Below are positions 14,368 through 21,064 of a stretch of DNA of 22,998 nucleotides, in pieces. The first letter of the stretch is position 1; every line of letters begins with the position of its first letter. Origin of the DNA: CAZWCX01 sp964632945. Its GTDB lineage: Bacteria > Planctomycetota > MHYJ01 > WSZJ01 > CAZWCX01. The stretch is from positions 1 to 22,998 of the forward strand of contig CAZWCX010000115.1 in the NCBI GenBank assembly GCA_964632945.1. Direction: 5' to 3'. The translations under genes were made by a program, and so were the position numbers. Under the pieces are notes generated by a model that made no database searches, was not told the origin of the DNA, and saw nothing but the letters and a program-made list of their open reading frames with translations.

Positions 14368-15492
14368 TCACTTCACCAGCGACCACTCCTCGAAGAAGCG
14401 CCGCGCCACCAAGTACAGACGCCGCAACCCGACGCTCTCCGGCACGGCGCCCGCTTCCAGCCACGCGACCGCCGACTCCAGCGCCGTGGCCGCGTCCGGA
14501 TTCGCCCCCATCCGGCGGTGCGCCCAGAATCGGGACAACTCCACCATGTGCTGCAGGATCGGCGCACCACCCCCGTGCTCCGGACCCGGCGTGATGCCGT
14601 TCAGCACGTCCAGTGCCTCCTCGCCCCGCCCGGTCAGTTCGAACGACATGGCGATCATCACCCCGACCAGGTCGCGCTCCATCGCCTTCAGTTTCGGATC
14701 CCGCCGCAACTTCCCGAGGCTCGCGACCGTATCCCGCCAGGGGTCGATGATCTCCTTCGTTTCCGGTTCGTTCAGGTTCATCCAGTACAACAACCGATAC
14801 TGTTGCTGCGCCAGGGCCGCCCGAAAGAAATCCCGCTCCTGCAAGGCCAGGGTCACCTCGGTCGAGCGATACGACAGCGGCTCCAACAATTCGACCGGAT
14901 CCCTCCAGGCACCCTCGTTCCGCCCCCACCAGTCCTTCCAGTAGGAAGCGAGTTGCGGATCATCCGGACCCGGCAACTCGGCGGAGGGGCGGGTGCCCAG
15001 GATCTCCAGCAGCGCGAACAGGCCCAGCACCCGCACCGGGCGTTCCGGTTCCTCGATCAGCCGGATCAGGTACGGAATCGCCTGCCGCCCCTGCGTGATC
15101 AGCGCGTACAGCACCGAGGTCCGCCCCTCCTCGAGTCCGCTCAGGTGCGCCTGACGGAACGCGCCGTACAGGGGTTGGACCATCTGTGGGTCGGCCTGGA
15201 ACAGAACGGCGTATTTCGCCGTACTGCGCACGCGGGGGTTCGAGTCCAGCAAGGCCTCGATCAGGTACGGATCCGCCGAACGACCCAGGTCGAGCATGCT
15301 CCGGATCGCGCGATAGCGCTGCAGCGGCGAGTCGCTTCCAAATGACGCGAGGTTCTCCCGGATCGCTTCGGTCCGAGTGGCCGTGTCGGTCTCCACCTCC
15401 GCCACCCGGCCGTAGCGCCGATCACCGCCGCCATCGGATGCGCACCCGAGCAGGGCGCACGGAACGAGGAGAACAGCGGCCACTCGAAACAT
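14368..15492 (-). CDS. HEAT-repeat lipoprotein
   Basis: The 374-residue product carries a lipoprotein signal: a short hydrophobic stretch ending in LLGCAS with the lipidated cysteine at residue 17. Residues about 50-165 form three or so HEAT-like helical repeats (RYRAIRSMLDLGRSADPYLIEALLDSNPRVRSTAKYAVL, then SGLEEGRTSVLYALITQGRQAIPYLIRLIEEPERPVRVLGLFALLEIL). The C-terminal half is helical, with a TPR-like stretch near LVGVMIAMSFELTGRGEEALDVLNGI. Such scaffolds bind protein partners; no enzymatic motif is present. It is probably anchored to the periplasmic face of a membrane. It is monocistronic, has its own promoter, and converges with the metal operon. The ATG at 15492 has only a weak Shine-Dalgarno. 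Confidence 0.85.
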   Translation of the reverse strand: MFRVAAVLLVPCALLGCASDGGGDRRYGRVAEVETDTATRTEAIRENLASFGSDSPLQRYRAIRSMLDLGRSADPYLIEALLDSNPRVRSTAKYAVLFQADPQMVQPLYGAFRQAHLSGLEEGRTSVLYALITQGRQAIPYLIRLIEEPERPVRVLGLFALLEILGTRPSAELPGPDDPQLASYWKDWWGRNEGAWRDPVELLEPLSYRSTEVTLALQERDFFRAALAQQQYRLLYWMNLNEPETKEIIDPWRDTVASLGKLRRDPKLKAMERDLVGVMIAMSFELTGRGEEALDVLNGITPGPEHGGGAPILQHMVELSRFWAHRRMGANPDAATALESAVAWLEAGAVPESVGLRRLYLVARRFFEEWSLVK

Positions 15493-15531
15493 GGGCGGGT
15501 CTCGGAAAGAGGAAGGAAGATCGAAGGGCGG

Positions 15532-15561
15532 ATTCTAGCAGACCCGTCTCCCGGGGGTCAA
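15532..15561 (-). promoter_or_regulatory. sigma70-type promoter of the HEAT-repeat lipoprotein gene
   Basis: On the minus strand TTGACC (15561-15556) is followed after 18 bases by TAGAAT (15537-15532), about 40 bases before the ATG at 15492. It lies back to back with the tRNA promoter, 16 bases separating the two -35 elements. Confidence 0.7.
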
Positions 15562-15577
15562 ACGCCAAGGGTTTTGC

Positions 15578-15606
15578 TTGACCCGGCCGCATGGGCCGCC
15601 TACAAT
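15578..15606 (+). promoter_or_regulatory. sigma70-type promoter of the tRNA-Ala/tRNA-Val unit
   Basis: TTGACC (15578-15583) is followed after 17 bases by TACAAT (15601-15606). The first tRNA begins 28 bases beyond the -10, a normal 5' leader for processing by RNase P. The -35 is the mirror of the divergent promoter's -35. Confidence 0.8.
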
Positions 15607-15634
15607 CGGCGCGTCAAACGTCAAAAACCCCACC

Positions 15635-15707
15635 GGGGCTGTAGCTCATTTGGGAGAGCGCCTGGATCGCACCCAGGAGGTAGTGGGTTCGAATCCCATC
15701 AGCTCCA
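15635..15707 (+). tRNA. tRNA-Ala (anticodon CGC)
   Basis: A complete 73-base cloverleaf is visible. Acceptor GGGGCTG pairs with CAGCTCC with one G-T pair. The D arm is GCTC/GAGC, the anticodon stem CCTGG/CCAGG encloses loop ATCGCAC with anticodon CGC at 15668-15670 and U33, and the T arm is GTGGG TTCGAAT CCCAT. The discriminator is A15707 and no CCA is encoded. It decodes GCG, a common codon at this GC content. Confidence 0.95.
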
Positions 15708-15730
15708 CTCGATGCAACCCGTGCACAACC

Positions 15731-15804
15731 GGGCGGTTAGTTCAGTTGGCTAGAACGCATGCTCGACACGCATGAGGTCGCAGGTTCGACTCCTGCACCG
15801 CCCA
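15731..15804 (+). tRNA. tRNA-Val (anticodon GAC) with atypical C33
   Basis: This is a 74-base cloverleaf with perfect stems. Acceptor GGGCGGT pairs with ACCGCCC, D stem GTTC with GAAC, anticodon stem CATGC with GCATG, and T stem GCAGG with CCTGC around TTCGACT; the discriminator is A15804. The 7-base anticodon loop TCGACAC places GAC at positions 34-36 (15765-15767), decoding GUC and GUU. A35, C36 and A73 agree with valine identity. Position 33 is C (15764) instead of the nearly universal U. No CCA is encoded. It is 23 bases after tRNA-Ala and presumably co-transcribed. No gene is seen from 15805 to 15972. Confidence 0.93.
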
Positions 15805-15972
15805 TTCCCGCCTGACCTCGGCTCCGAACTCCCCCGCTGTCGTCCCGGCCGTCCGGCCCGCTGCGCGGTGCGCGTGCGACACCGCGAGCGACCCGCCTTC
15901 CCACCGCGCCGAGCCGTTTCGCAGACGTGGATCCGCCTGATGGATCGCATCTCCGGCGCAGAAACCGGCGCG

Positions 15973-16959
15973 TCAGCGTTGGCGGGTGAAGCACCCGTCG
16001 GGGATCGCGGTTCGTTGCCGCCGCGCACGCGTCCCGTCGACGAAGGCGGCGGTGACGGGATTGTGGTACCCGCTGGTCGGTCGCAAGTCAGGGGCGTCGG
16101 CGCGGAAGAAGCGGTTGAGCCGCTCCATGAACGCCTCGCGAACGTATTTTCCCACCATCGAAGCCAGGGCGACGGGCGGATGAGCCGATTCCGCGTCGTC
16201 GACGAAGGAGAGATCCCCGAGCCCGTCGAAGACGTACGTGACACACCGGTCCTGCAGGAACGGCCCGTCACAGCGATCGTCGCGCAGGCGCTCGAAGAAT
16301 TCCGGATATGCGGTCCGAGTACCGCCCAGCCGTCCGCAGTACGCCTGAAGCCGTGCGCCGCTGCGGGCGCGGAAGCGAGCCAGGATGGCCTCGATGAGGG
16401 CGAATTCGAGGTGCAGCTTGTTTCGGAACCGCCCGGCGCCGAGATCGCGATTGAACCAACCGGGACAGGACGTGCCCACCGCGACGTCCAGCAGATGCAC
16501 GCCCGCCTGCGCAAGCGCAGCGGCGGCTGCGGCGCCGCCGCGCGCGAGCGCATCACGCCACGCGGCGGAGTCTTGGGTCTCGCTCCAGAGCGGGAGTTCA
16601 AGTTCCGGCAACCAGCACATGGGGAACGCCCCGGGTGGACATTCCGACTGCAGATCGGACTCGGGGAGCAGGGCGAGGCGTCGGAAGAGGTCCCGGAACG
16701 TCGCGGGGACGGTCCCCAGGGCGGCTGCCAGCAGGCCGAGGACCACCGGCTCGCCCGCGGCCATGCGGTCGAAACCGAGGATCTCCTTGCTGTCCGCGAC
16801 GCCGCGTCCGGCGCCACCGGGCAACCGGCGCAAGGCGGCGCCGAGCCGGCGCCGGAGGACTCGCGGGTCGTAGTCGGGCGCCTCGAGGAGCACGCCGGTG
16901 ACGACGAGCGGGCCGAGCTTCGGGCCGAGCCCGTTTTCGTCGATGCCGCACACGTACAC
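15973..16959 (-). CDS. Divergent ribonuclease HII-like protein
   Basis: The 328-residue product (from GTG 16959) opens with YVCGIDENGLGPKLGPLVV, matching the RNase HII/HIII signature GiDEaGrGplaGp, with Asp7 and Glu8 as the first two catalytic acids. Further family-like segments are VADSK (54-58), ALASMVGKYVREAF (264-277, compare AASILAKVxRD) and TSGYHNP (295-301, compare GYPTKxH). A central insertion (about 60-200) makes it much longer than classic RNase HII. The expected third acid (IDG in E. coli) aligns with YCG, giving Cys208. A fourth could be Asp254, Asp255 or Glu257. The GTG has GGGAGGG 6 bases upstream; an in-frame ATG at 17022 would add 21 basic residues. Role by family: removal of RNA from DNA-RNA hybrids, but activity is uncertain. 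Confidence 0.75.
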   Translation of the reverse strand: MYVCGIDENGLGPKLGPLVVTGVLLEAPDYDPRVLRRRLGAALRRLPGGAGRGVADSKEILGFDRMAAGEPVVLGLLAAALGTVPATFRDLFRRLALLPESDLQSECPPGAFPMCWLPELELPLWSETQDSAAWRDALARGGAAAAAALAQAGVHLLDVAVGTSCPGWFNRDLGAGRFRNKLHLEFALIEAILARFRARSGARLQAYCGRLGGTRTAYPEFFERLRDDRCDGPFLQDRCVTYVFDGLGDLSFVDDAESAHPPVALASMVGKYVREAFMERLNRFFRADAPDLRPTSGYHNPVTAAFVDGTRARRQRTAIPDGCFTRQR

Positions 16960-17141
16960 GGACTTCCCTCCCCGGCGGGTCGGCCCTCGGGCGGTCTGGC
17001 CGCGCCTGTCACGTCGTGGCATCCGCCCCGGGGTTGGGACCTCCCGCGCCCGCGGTAGATCGCCTGGCCGCGGGCGCCGCGGACGAGACGAACTGCGTCA
17101 TTCTCCGCGCATGCGTCACCTCTGTCAACCCCCGGGCGGCC

Positions 17142-17170
17142 TTGCATTTCCGGCCGGCGGCTGCTATTCT
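17142..17170 (+). promoter_or_regulatory. Extended -10 promoter of the FAH-family operon
   Basis: TTGCAT (17142-17147), a 17-base spacer ending in TGC, and TATTCT (17165-17170) form an extended -10 promoter, 26 bases before the ATG at 17197. The 237-base divergent gap 16960-17196 shows no other clear element. Confidence 0.6.
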
Positions 17171-17196
17171 TCCGACCGTCCCCGCCGGAGAACGCC

Positions 17197-18096
17197 ATGC
17201 GCTTCGTCACCTTCCAGTACGCCAATCGCACGAGCGCAGGCCTCGTGCGCGGCCCCGATGTCGTCGATCTCTCCCTGGCCTATTTCCAGGCATTCAAGCG
17301 GCCCTACAAGTTCGCCGACCTGGGAGAGTTTCTCGCTGCCGGCGCATTGGACCGCCTCGCCAAGATCGATTTCGGCAAGCTCAAGAGCGAAAAGAAGGTC
17401 TTCGTGCCGGTGGAGGCCGCCACCTTTCTCGCGCCGATCGCGCGCCCGCCCAAGATCATCTGCGTCGGCCTGAACTATCGCGACCATGCAGAGGAGCAGG
17501 GCAAACCGGTTCCCGATCACCCGCTCCTGTTCGCCAAGGCCCCCAACATCGTCATCGGTCCCGAGCAGGAAGTCGTGCTGCCCCCGCAATCCACGCAGGT
17601 GGACTACGAGGCGGAACTTGCCGTGATCATCAAGGATGCCTGCGATCGGGTGCCGGCGGAACGGGCCATGGAACACGTCTTCGGCTTCACGGCGGTCAAC
17701 GACGTGACCGCCCGCGACATCCAGTACGGCGACAAGCAGTGGTTCCGCGGCAAGAGCTTCCGGACGTTCGCTCCGATGGGGCCGTCGGTGGTCACGCCCG
17801 ACGAGCTCCGGCCGGATTCCCTGTCCATCCGCATGACCCTCAACGGGCAGACCGTGCAGGACGGAAACACCCAGAACCTGATCTTCTCGATCCCGAAGCT
17901 GATCGAATTCGTGTCCGCCTCGTTCCCGCTCGAGCCCGGCGACGTGATCTCCACGGGAACCCCGGCAGGAGTCGGCGTGTTCCGCAAACCCCCGGTCTTT
18001 CTGAAGGACGGCGACGTCATGGAACTGGCGATCGAGGGGATCGGAACGTTGCGCAACCGGGTCATTGCGGCAGCGAACGGGTCCCGCGGCCACTGA
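17197..18096 (+). CDS. Fumarylacetoacetate hydrolase (FAH) family protein
   Basis: The 299-residue product fits the FAH superfamily (fumarylpyruvate hydrolase, 2-hydroxyhepta-2,4-diene-1,7-dioate isomerase, acylpyruvase, oxaloacetate decarboxylase). An N-terminal cap domain (1-80) precedes PPKIICVGLNYRDHAEE (84-100). The divalent-metal ligands are Glu138 and Glu140 in DYEAELAVII and Asp169 in AVNDVTARD, and His97 is the likely catalytic dyad residue. The later KSFRTFAPMGP and STGTPAGVG are signature strands. It should be a cytoplasmic, Mg-dependent C-C bond hydrolase or decarboxylase in ring-cleavage or 2-oxo-acid metabolism; substrate unknown. It is followed 13 bases later by the SirB1-like gene and is probably co-transcribed with it. 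Confidence 0.93.
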   Translation: MRFVTFQYANRTSAGLVRGPDVVDLSLAYFQAFKRPYKFADLGEFLAAGALDRLAKIDFGKLKSEKKVFVPVEAATFLAPIARPPKIICVGLNYRDHAEEQGKPVPDHPLLFAKAPNIVIGPEQEVVLPPQSTQVDYEAELAVIIKDACDRVPAERAMEHVFGFTAVNDVTARDIQYGDKQWFRGKSFRTFAPMGPSVVTPDELRPDSLSIRMTLNGQTVQDGNTQNLIFSIPKLIEFVSASFPLEPGDVISTGTPAGVGVFRKPPVFLKDGDVMELAIEGIGTLRNRVIAAANGSRGH

Positions 18097-18109
18097 GGAA
18101 TCCCGTGCA

Positions 18110-18940
18110 ATGGCGCGGCCCTTCGAGCACTTCCGCAGGCTGGTCGAAGCCACGGCCGAAGTCGACGTGGTCCGCGCCTCGCTCGAGTTCGCGCGCGAGG
18201 AGTACCCCGAGGTCCGCCCCGAGGCTTACCTCGGCCGGCTCGCCGAGCTTGCGCTGGAACTGGCGCCGCGCATCACCGGGATTCACGACCCGCGGCGGGT
18301 CGTCGACACGCTCTGCGCCTTCCTGTTCCGCGAGAAAGGGTTTCGCGGCAACGACGAGGAGTACTACGACCCGCGCAACAGCTACCTCAACCAGGTGCTC
18401 GACCGCGGCCTGGGGATTCCGATTTCGCTCTCCGCCGTCACGATCGACCTGGCCCGGCGGCTGTTTCTCCCGATTCACGGGGTCGGATTCCCCGGTCACT
18501 TCCTGCTCAAATACCGCACCGAGGCGGTCGAGATCCTGTTCGACGCCTACCACGGCGGCGTGGTGCTGAACCGCGAGGATTGCCAGGCCCGGCTCGACCG
18601 CACGTACGGGGGCACGCTCGCGCTCGAGGATTCCCACCTCGAGGTGACGCCGCCGCGGGAGATCCTGGCGCGCATGTTTCAGAACCTGAAGGCGATCTAC
18701 GGGCGCGACAACGAGTACGAGAGGATGCTCCGCGTGCTCAACTACCTGCTGATCGTCCGTCCCGACGATCCGCGCGAACTCCGGACCCGCGCCGAGGTCC
18801 GCTACCATCTAGGGCAATACGAAGGGGCGGAGCACGACCTGGTCCGGTCGCTCTCCCGGTGGCCGGCCGCCGACCCCGGGCGCGCGCCGGTGGAGGCGAT
18901 GCTGGCGCAGGTGCGCCGGATGCGCGGGCGGATGAATTGA
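18110..18940 (+). CDS. SirB1-like transglutaminase-fold protein with TPR region
   Basis: The 276-residue product matches the SirB1/transglutaminase-like family. EKGFRGNDEEYYDPRNSYLNQVLDRGLGIPISLSAVTIDLARRL (about 75-118) leads into PIHGVGFPGHFLLKY (121-135) and DAYHGG (145-150). In active transglutaminases the triad is Cys-His-Asp. His130 and Asp145 are present, but the Cys position falls in GIPISLS, so Ser replaces it, as is usual for this non-enzymatic branch. Residues about 185-275 form TPR-like helices (NEYERMLRVLNYLLIVRPDDPRELRTRAEVRYHLGQYEGAEHDLVRSL). ATG 18110 is preferred, with GAGGAA upstream. The function is unknown; TPRs suggest protein binding. Just past the stop a weak CGGCG/CGCCG hairpin is seen. 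Confidence 0.88.
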   Translation: MARPFEHFRRLVEATAEVDVVRASLEFAREEYPEVRPEAYLGRLAELALELAPRITGIHDPRRVVDTLCAFLFREKGFRGNDEEYYDPRNSYLNQVLDRGLGIPISLSAVTIDLARRLFLPIHGVGFPGHFLLKYRTEAVEILFDAYHGGVVLNREDCQARLDRTYGGTLALEDSHLEVTPPREILARMFQNLKAIYGRDNEYERMLRVLNYLLIVRPDDPRELRTRAEVRYHLGQYEGAEHDLVRSLSRWPAADPGRAPVEAMLAQVRRMRGRMN

Positions 18941-18976
18941 CCTCTCCGGCGCCGCAACGCCGACGGGTCGATGCCC

Positions 18977-19053
18977 CGCGCCCAGCTCGGATGACTCGCG
19001 AATCGCTTCGCCGTTCGCGAACCACCCGGCTCCGGCCGGCCATCTAGGCCGTC
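18977..19053 (-). repeat. Dispersed palindromic repeat, copy B (REP-like)
   Basis: Read on the minus strand from 19053, this is about 84% identical over 77 bases to copy A at 1-77, including a shared 18-base run (ATGGCCGGCCGGAGCCGG). It lies 36 bases after the stop of the SirB1-like gene, in a gap between convergent operons. It can form an imperfect stem through its TTCGCGAA and flanking GGAT/ATCC-type arms. Bases 19054-19144, between this copy and the next, show no gene. Confidence 0.75.
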
Positions 19054-19144
19054 CGGAGCAGGACTGCCTCGCCCAGCGTGCGCAACCGTGTGTCGCACGC
19101 CGGTCGCCCGGCGGTCCTGGCTGCTGACGCACCCAGGAGCCCCC

Positions 19145-19200
19145 GGGCGGAATCTTCCCGAAGCCGCCGACGCGGTTTCATGAACCATCCGGGCCAGGCG
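19145..19200 (+). repeat. Dispersed palindromic repeat, copy C (REP-like)
   Basis: Starting GGGCGGA, this copy matches the reverse complement of 22943-22998 at about 46 of 55 positions. It shares the core of copies A and B (CGAAGC, then GCGGTT, then TGAA and ATCCGGGC). Its arms GAAGCCGC and GCGGTTTC flank a 4-base loop with one G-T pair. It overlaps the 3' end of the minus-strand gene ending at 19178, whose stop codon lies inside the repeat. Confidence 0.75.
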
Positions 19201-19594
19201 CGTTCGCAGGCGTCCCGGGAGCGCGGGCGTGGTCGCGGGTGGTCCACAATAGCGGAATCGCCGCCAACCCGACGGGGAAACAGGTGGCGATCGCGCCTAC
19301 CGCCGCCAGCCACGACGCCGTACGCGCCCACGACTTTCCGGCGTAGATCCCGAACGCCGCGGACAACTGCGGCACGCTCGCAAGAAGAAGCGCCAACGTG
19401 GCGCCGAGATACACCGTCGCCACCTGCGTCGGCGTACCCGACACCCGCGAGTCGAGCCCCTGTTGTTCGAGCAGGCCGGGGACCACTCCCGTCCCATATC
19501 CGAGCGAGAAGGCGCAACTGCCCAGGCCGCACGAGGCCCCCAGCATGCCCGAGAGCGCGAAGAGCAACGCGAGCGCCCGGTGGGACGGCGCCAT
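19178..19594 (-). CDS. Small membrane protein, last gene of the Trk operon
   Basis: The 138-residue product has three or four hydrophobic segments (about 6-28, 58-80 and 88-112) and the start sequence MAPSHRALALLFALSGMLGASCGLG. No family is recognised. Cys16, Cys22 and Cys27-type residues in the first segment are noticeable but without a clear motif. The ATG at 19594 begins 3 bases past the stop of trkH, and the AGAGGTGAGGG that serves as its ribosome site overlaps that stop, so translation is coupled. The last residues (APGPDGS region) and the stop are encoded by repeat copy C, suggesting repeat insertion reshaped the C-terminus. It could be a Trk accessory protein, but this is only context. 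Confidence 0.75.
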   Translation of the reverse strand: MAPSHRALALLFALSGMLGASCGLGSCAFSLGYGTGVVPGLLEQQGLDSRVSGTPTQVATVYLGATLALLLASVPQLSAAFGIYAGKSWARTASWLAAVGAIATCFPVGLAAIPLLWTTRDHARAPGTPANAPGPDGS

Positions 19595-19597
19595 CCC

Positions 19598-21061
19598 TCA
19601 CCTCTTCCAGAGCAGCGGGTGGAACAGCAGAAGGACGCCGAACACCTCCAGTCGCCCCACCAGCATGAGGAACGAAAGGACCCACTTCCCGAGCGCGGGC
19701 ACGTCGGCGAAAGTCGTCATCGGCCCCACCTTGCCCAGGCCGGGACCGATGTTGGCCAGACAGGCGAGCACCGCCGTGGCGGCCGTCTCGAGCTCGAGGC
19801 CCAGCATCGCCATCACGAGGGTACCGGCGGCGAACGATCCCAGGAAGAAGGCGAAGAAGACGCCCACGTTCCTCAGGACGTCCTCGTCCACGGCCTTTTC
19901 GTTGATCTTCACGTGGATCACCGCGTGCGGCGTGACCAACTGCCGCAGTTCCCGGAAGGCAAGCTTGGCCATGAGCACGTGCCGGATCACCTTCATGCTG
20001 CCGGCGGTCGAGCCGGCGCACCCACCGACGAACATGAGCAGGACCAGCAGGCACCGTCCCGCCTGCGGCCAAAGATCGAAGTCCTGGGTGGAGAAGCCGG
20101 TCGTGGTCATGATCGACACGGCCTGGAAGACGGCGGCCCGGGCGGTTTCCTCGAGGGACTTCCCCGGGCTCCACAGGATCGCGACCAGCAGCAGCGTGCA
20201 GACGACCAGGATGCCCGCGTAGACCCGGAGTTCCCGATCGCGCAGCACATGGCGCAGTCGGCCGTGAATGATCGCGTAGTGGAGGGAAAAGTTCATGCCG
20301 CACAGGAACATGAACGCGCAGGTGATGTACTCGACGTAGGCCGATCCGTACGCCCCGAGTCCCGCGTTGCGGACGGCGAAACCGCCGGTGGCGACCGTCC
20401 CGAACGTCGTACAGGCGGCATCGAAGAGCGGCATTCCGCCGGCCAGGAGAAGGAGGATCTGCGCCACCGTGAGGAGCACGTAGACCTGCCAGAGGATCCG
20501 GGCGGTGTCCGCGATGCGCGGCTGAAAGCGTTCCCGGAGGACCCCCGACATTTCCGCCTTGAACAACCGGAAGCCGCCGACGCCGAGGGCGGGCAGGATC
20601 GCCAGCGACAGGACGATGATGCCCATGCCGCCGATCCAGTGGGTGAAACTACGCCAGAAGAGCAGCCCGCGCGGCATCGCCTCGACGTCGGCGATGACGC
20701 TCGCGCCGGTGGTGGTGAGGCCGCTCATCGTCTCGAAGAACGCATCCGAGGGCGACGGGCACTGCCCCGACAGCAGGAAAGGAAGCGAACCGGCCACGGC
20801 GGTGGCAAGCCACGACGCGGACACGATGGCGAAGGCCTCGCGCACACCCAGGACGGGCGCTTCCGTTCGAAATCGCCGGTGGAGCCAGCGTCCGGCCGCG
20901 ACCGAAATCACCATCGCCGCCAGGAAGGCCCAGGGCTCGCGGCGGCCGACCTCTCCGGCCCCGTCGAAGTGGGCGAGTCCGACCATGAGCGGGACGGTCA
21001 GGATCCCCGCCGTGACCATCAACACCAGCCCGAGGACGGAAGCGACCACGCGGAGATTCAT
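19598..21061 (-). CDS. trkH: Potassium uptake protein TrkH (membrane subunit)
   Basis: The 487-residue product has the four-fold M1-P-M2 channel architecture of TrkH/KtrB. The four selectivity-filter loops are visible: TTTGAS (116-121), TVATGGF (221-227), TTTGFST (318-324) and ANIGPGLG (435-442), each with the filter glycine. GGMGIIVLSLAILPALG after the first repeat is typical of TrkH. The C-terminus ends in VFGVLLLFHPLLWKR, the usual family ending. It forms a dimeric K+ channel in the inner membrane, gated by the TrkA ring encoded just upstream with a 3-base gap. The single clear ATG is at 21061. Confidence 0.96.
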   Translation of the reverse strand: MNLRVVASVLGLVLMVTAGILTVPLMVGLAHFDGAGEVGRREPWAFLAAMVISVAAGRWLHRRFRTEAPVLGVREAFAIVSASWLATAVAGSLPFLLSGQCPSPSDAFFETMSGLTTTGASVIADVEAMPRGLLFWRSFTHWIGGMGIIVLSLAILPALGVGGFRLFKAEMSGVLRERFQPRIADTARILWQVYVLLTVAQILLLLAGGMPLFDAACTTFGTVATGGFAVRNAGLGAYGSAYVEYITCAFMFLCGMNFSLHYAIIHGRLRHVLRDRELRVYAGILVVCTLLLVAILWSPGKSLEETARAAVFQAVSIMTTTGFSTQDFDLWPQAGRCLLVLLMFVGGCAGSTAGSMKVIRHVLMAKLAFRELRQLVTPHAVIHVKINEKAVDEDVLRNVGVFFAFFLGSFAAGTLVMAMLGLELETAATAVLACLANIGPGLGKVGPMTTFADVPALGKWVLSFLMLVGRLEVFGVLLLFHPLLWKR

Positions 21062-21064
21062 CGC

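Noticed and set aside
15758..15774. tRNA-Val read as tRNA-Arg (TCG) by shifting the anticodon loop
   Set aside because: The five perfect pairs of the anticodon stem fix a 7-base loop with GAC at 34-36. A shift would break the stem, and A35, C36 and A73 fit valine.
15750..17231. 493-codon minus-strand frame across the RNase HII-like gene and tRNA-Val
   Set aside because: It overlaps tRNA-Val and shadows the RNase HII-like frame. The product is Ser/Arg-rich and lacks motifs.
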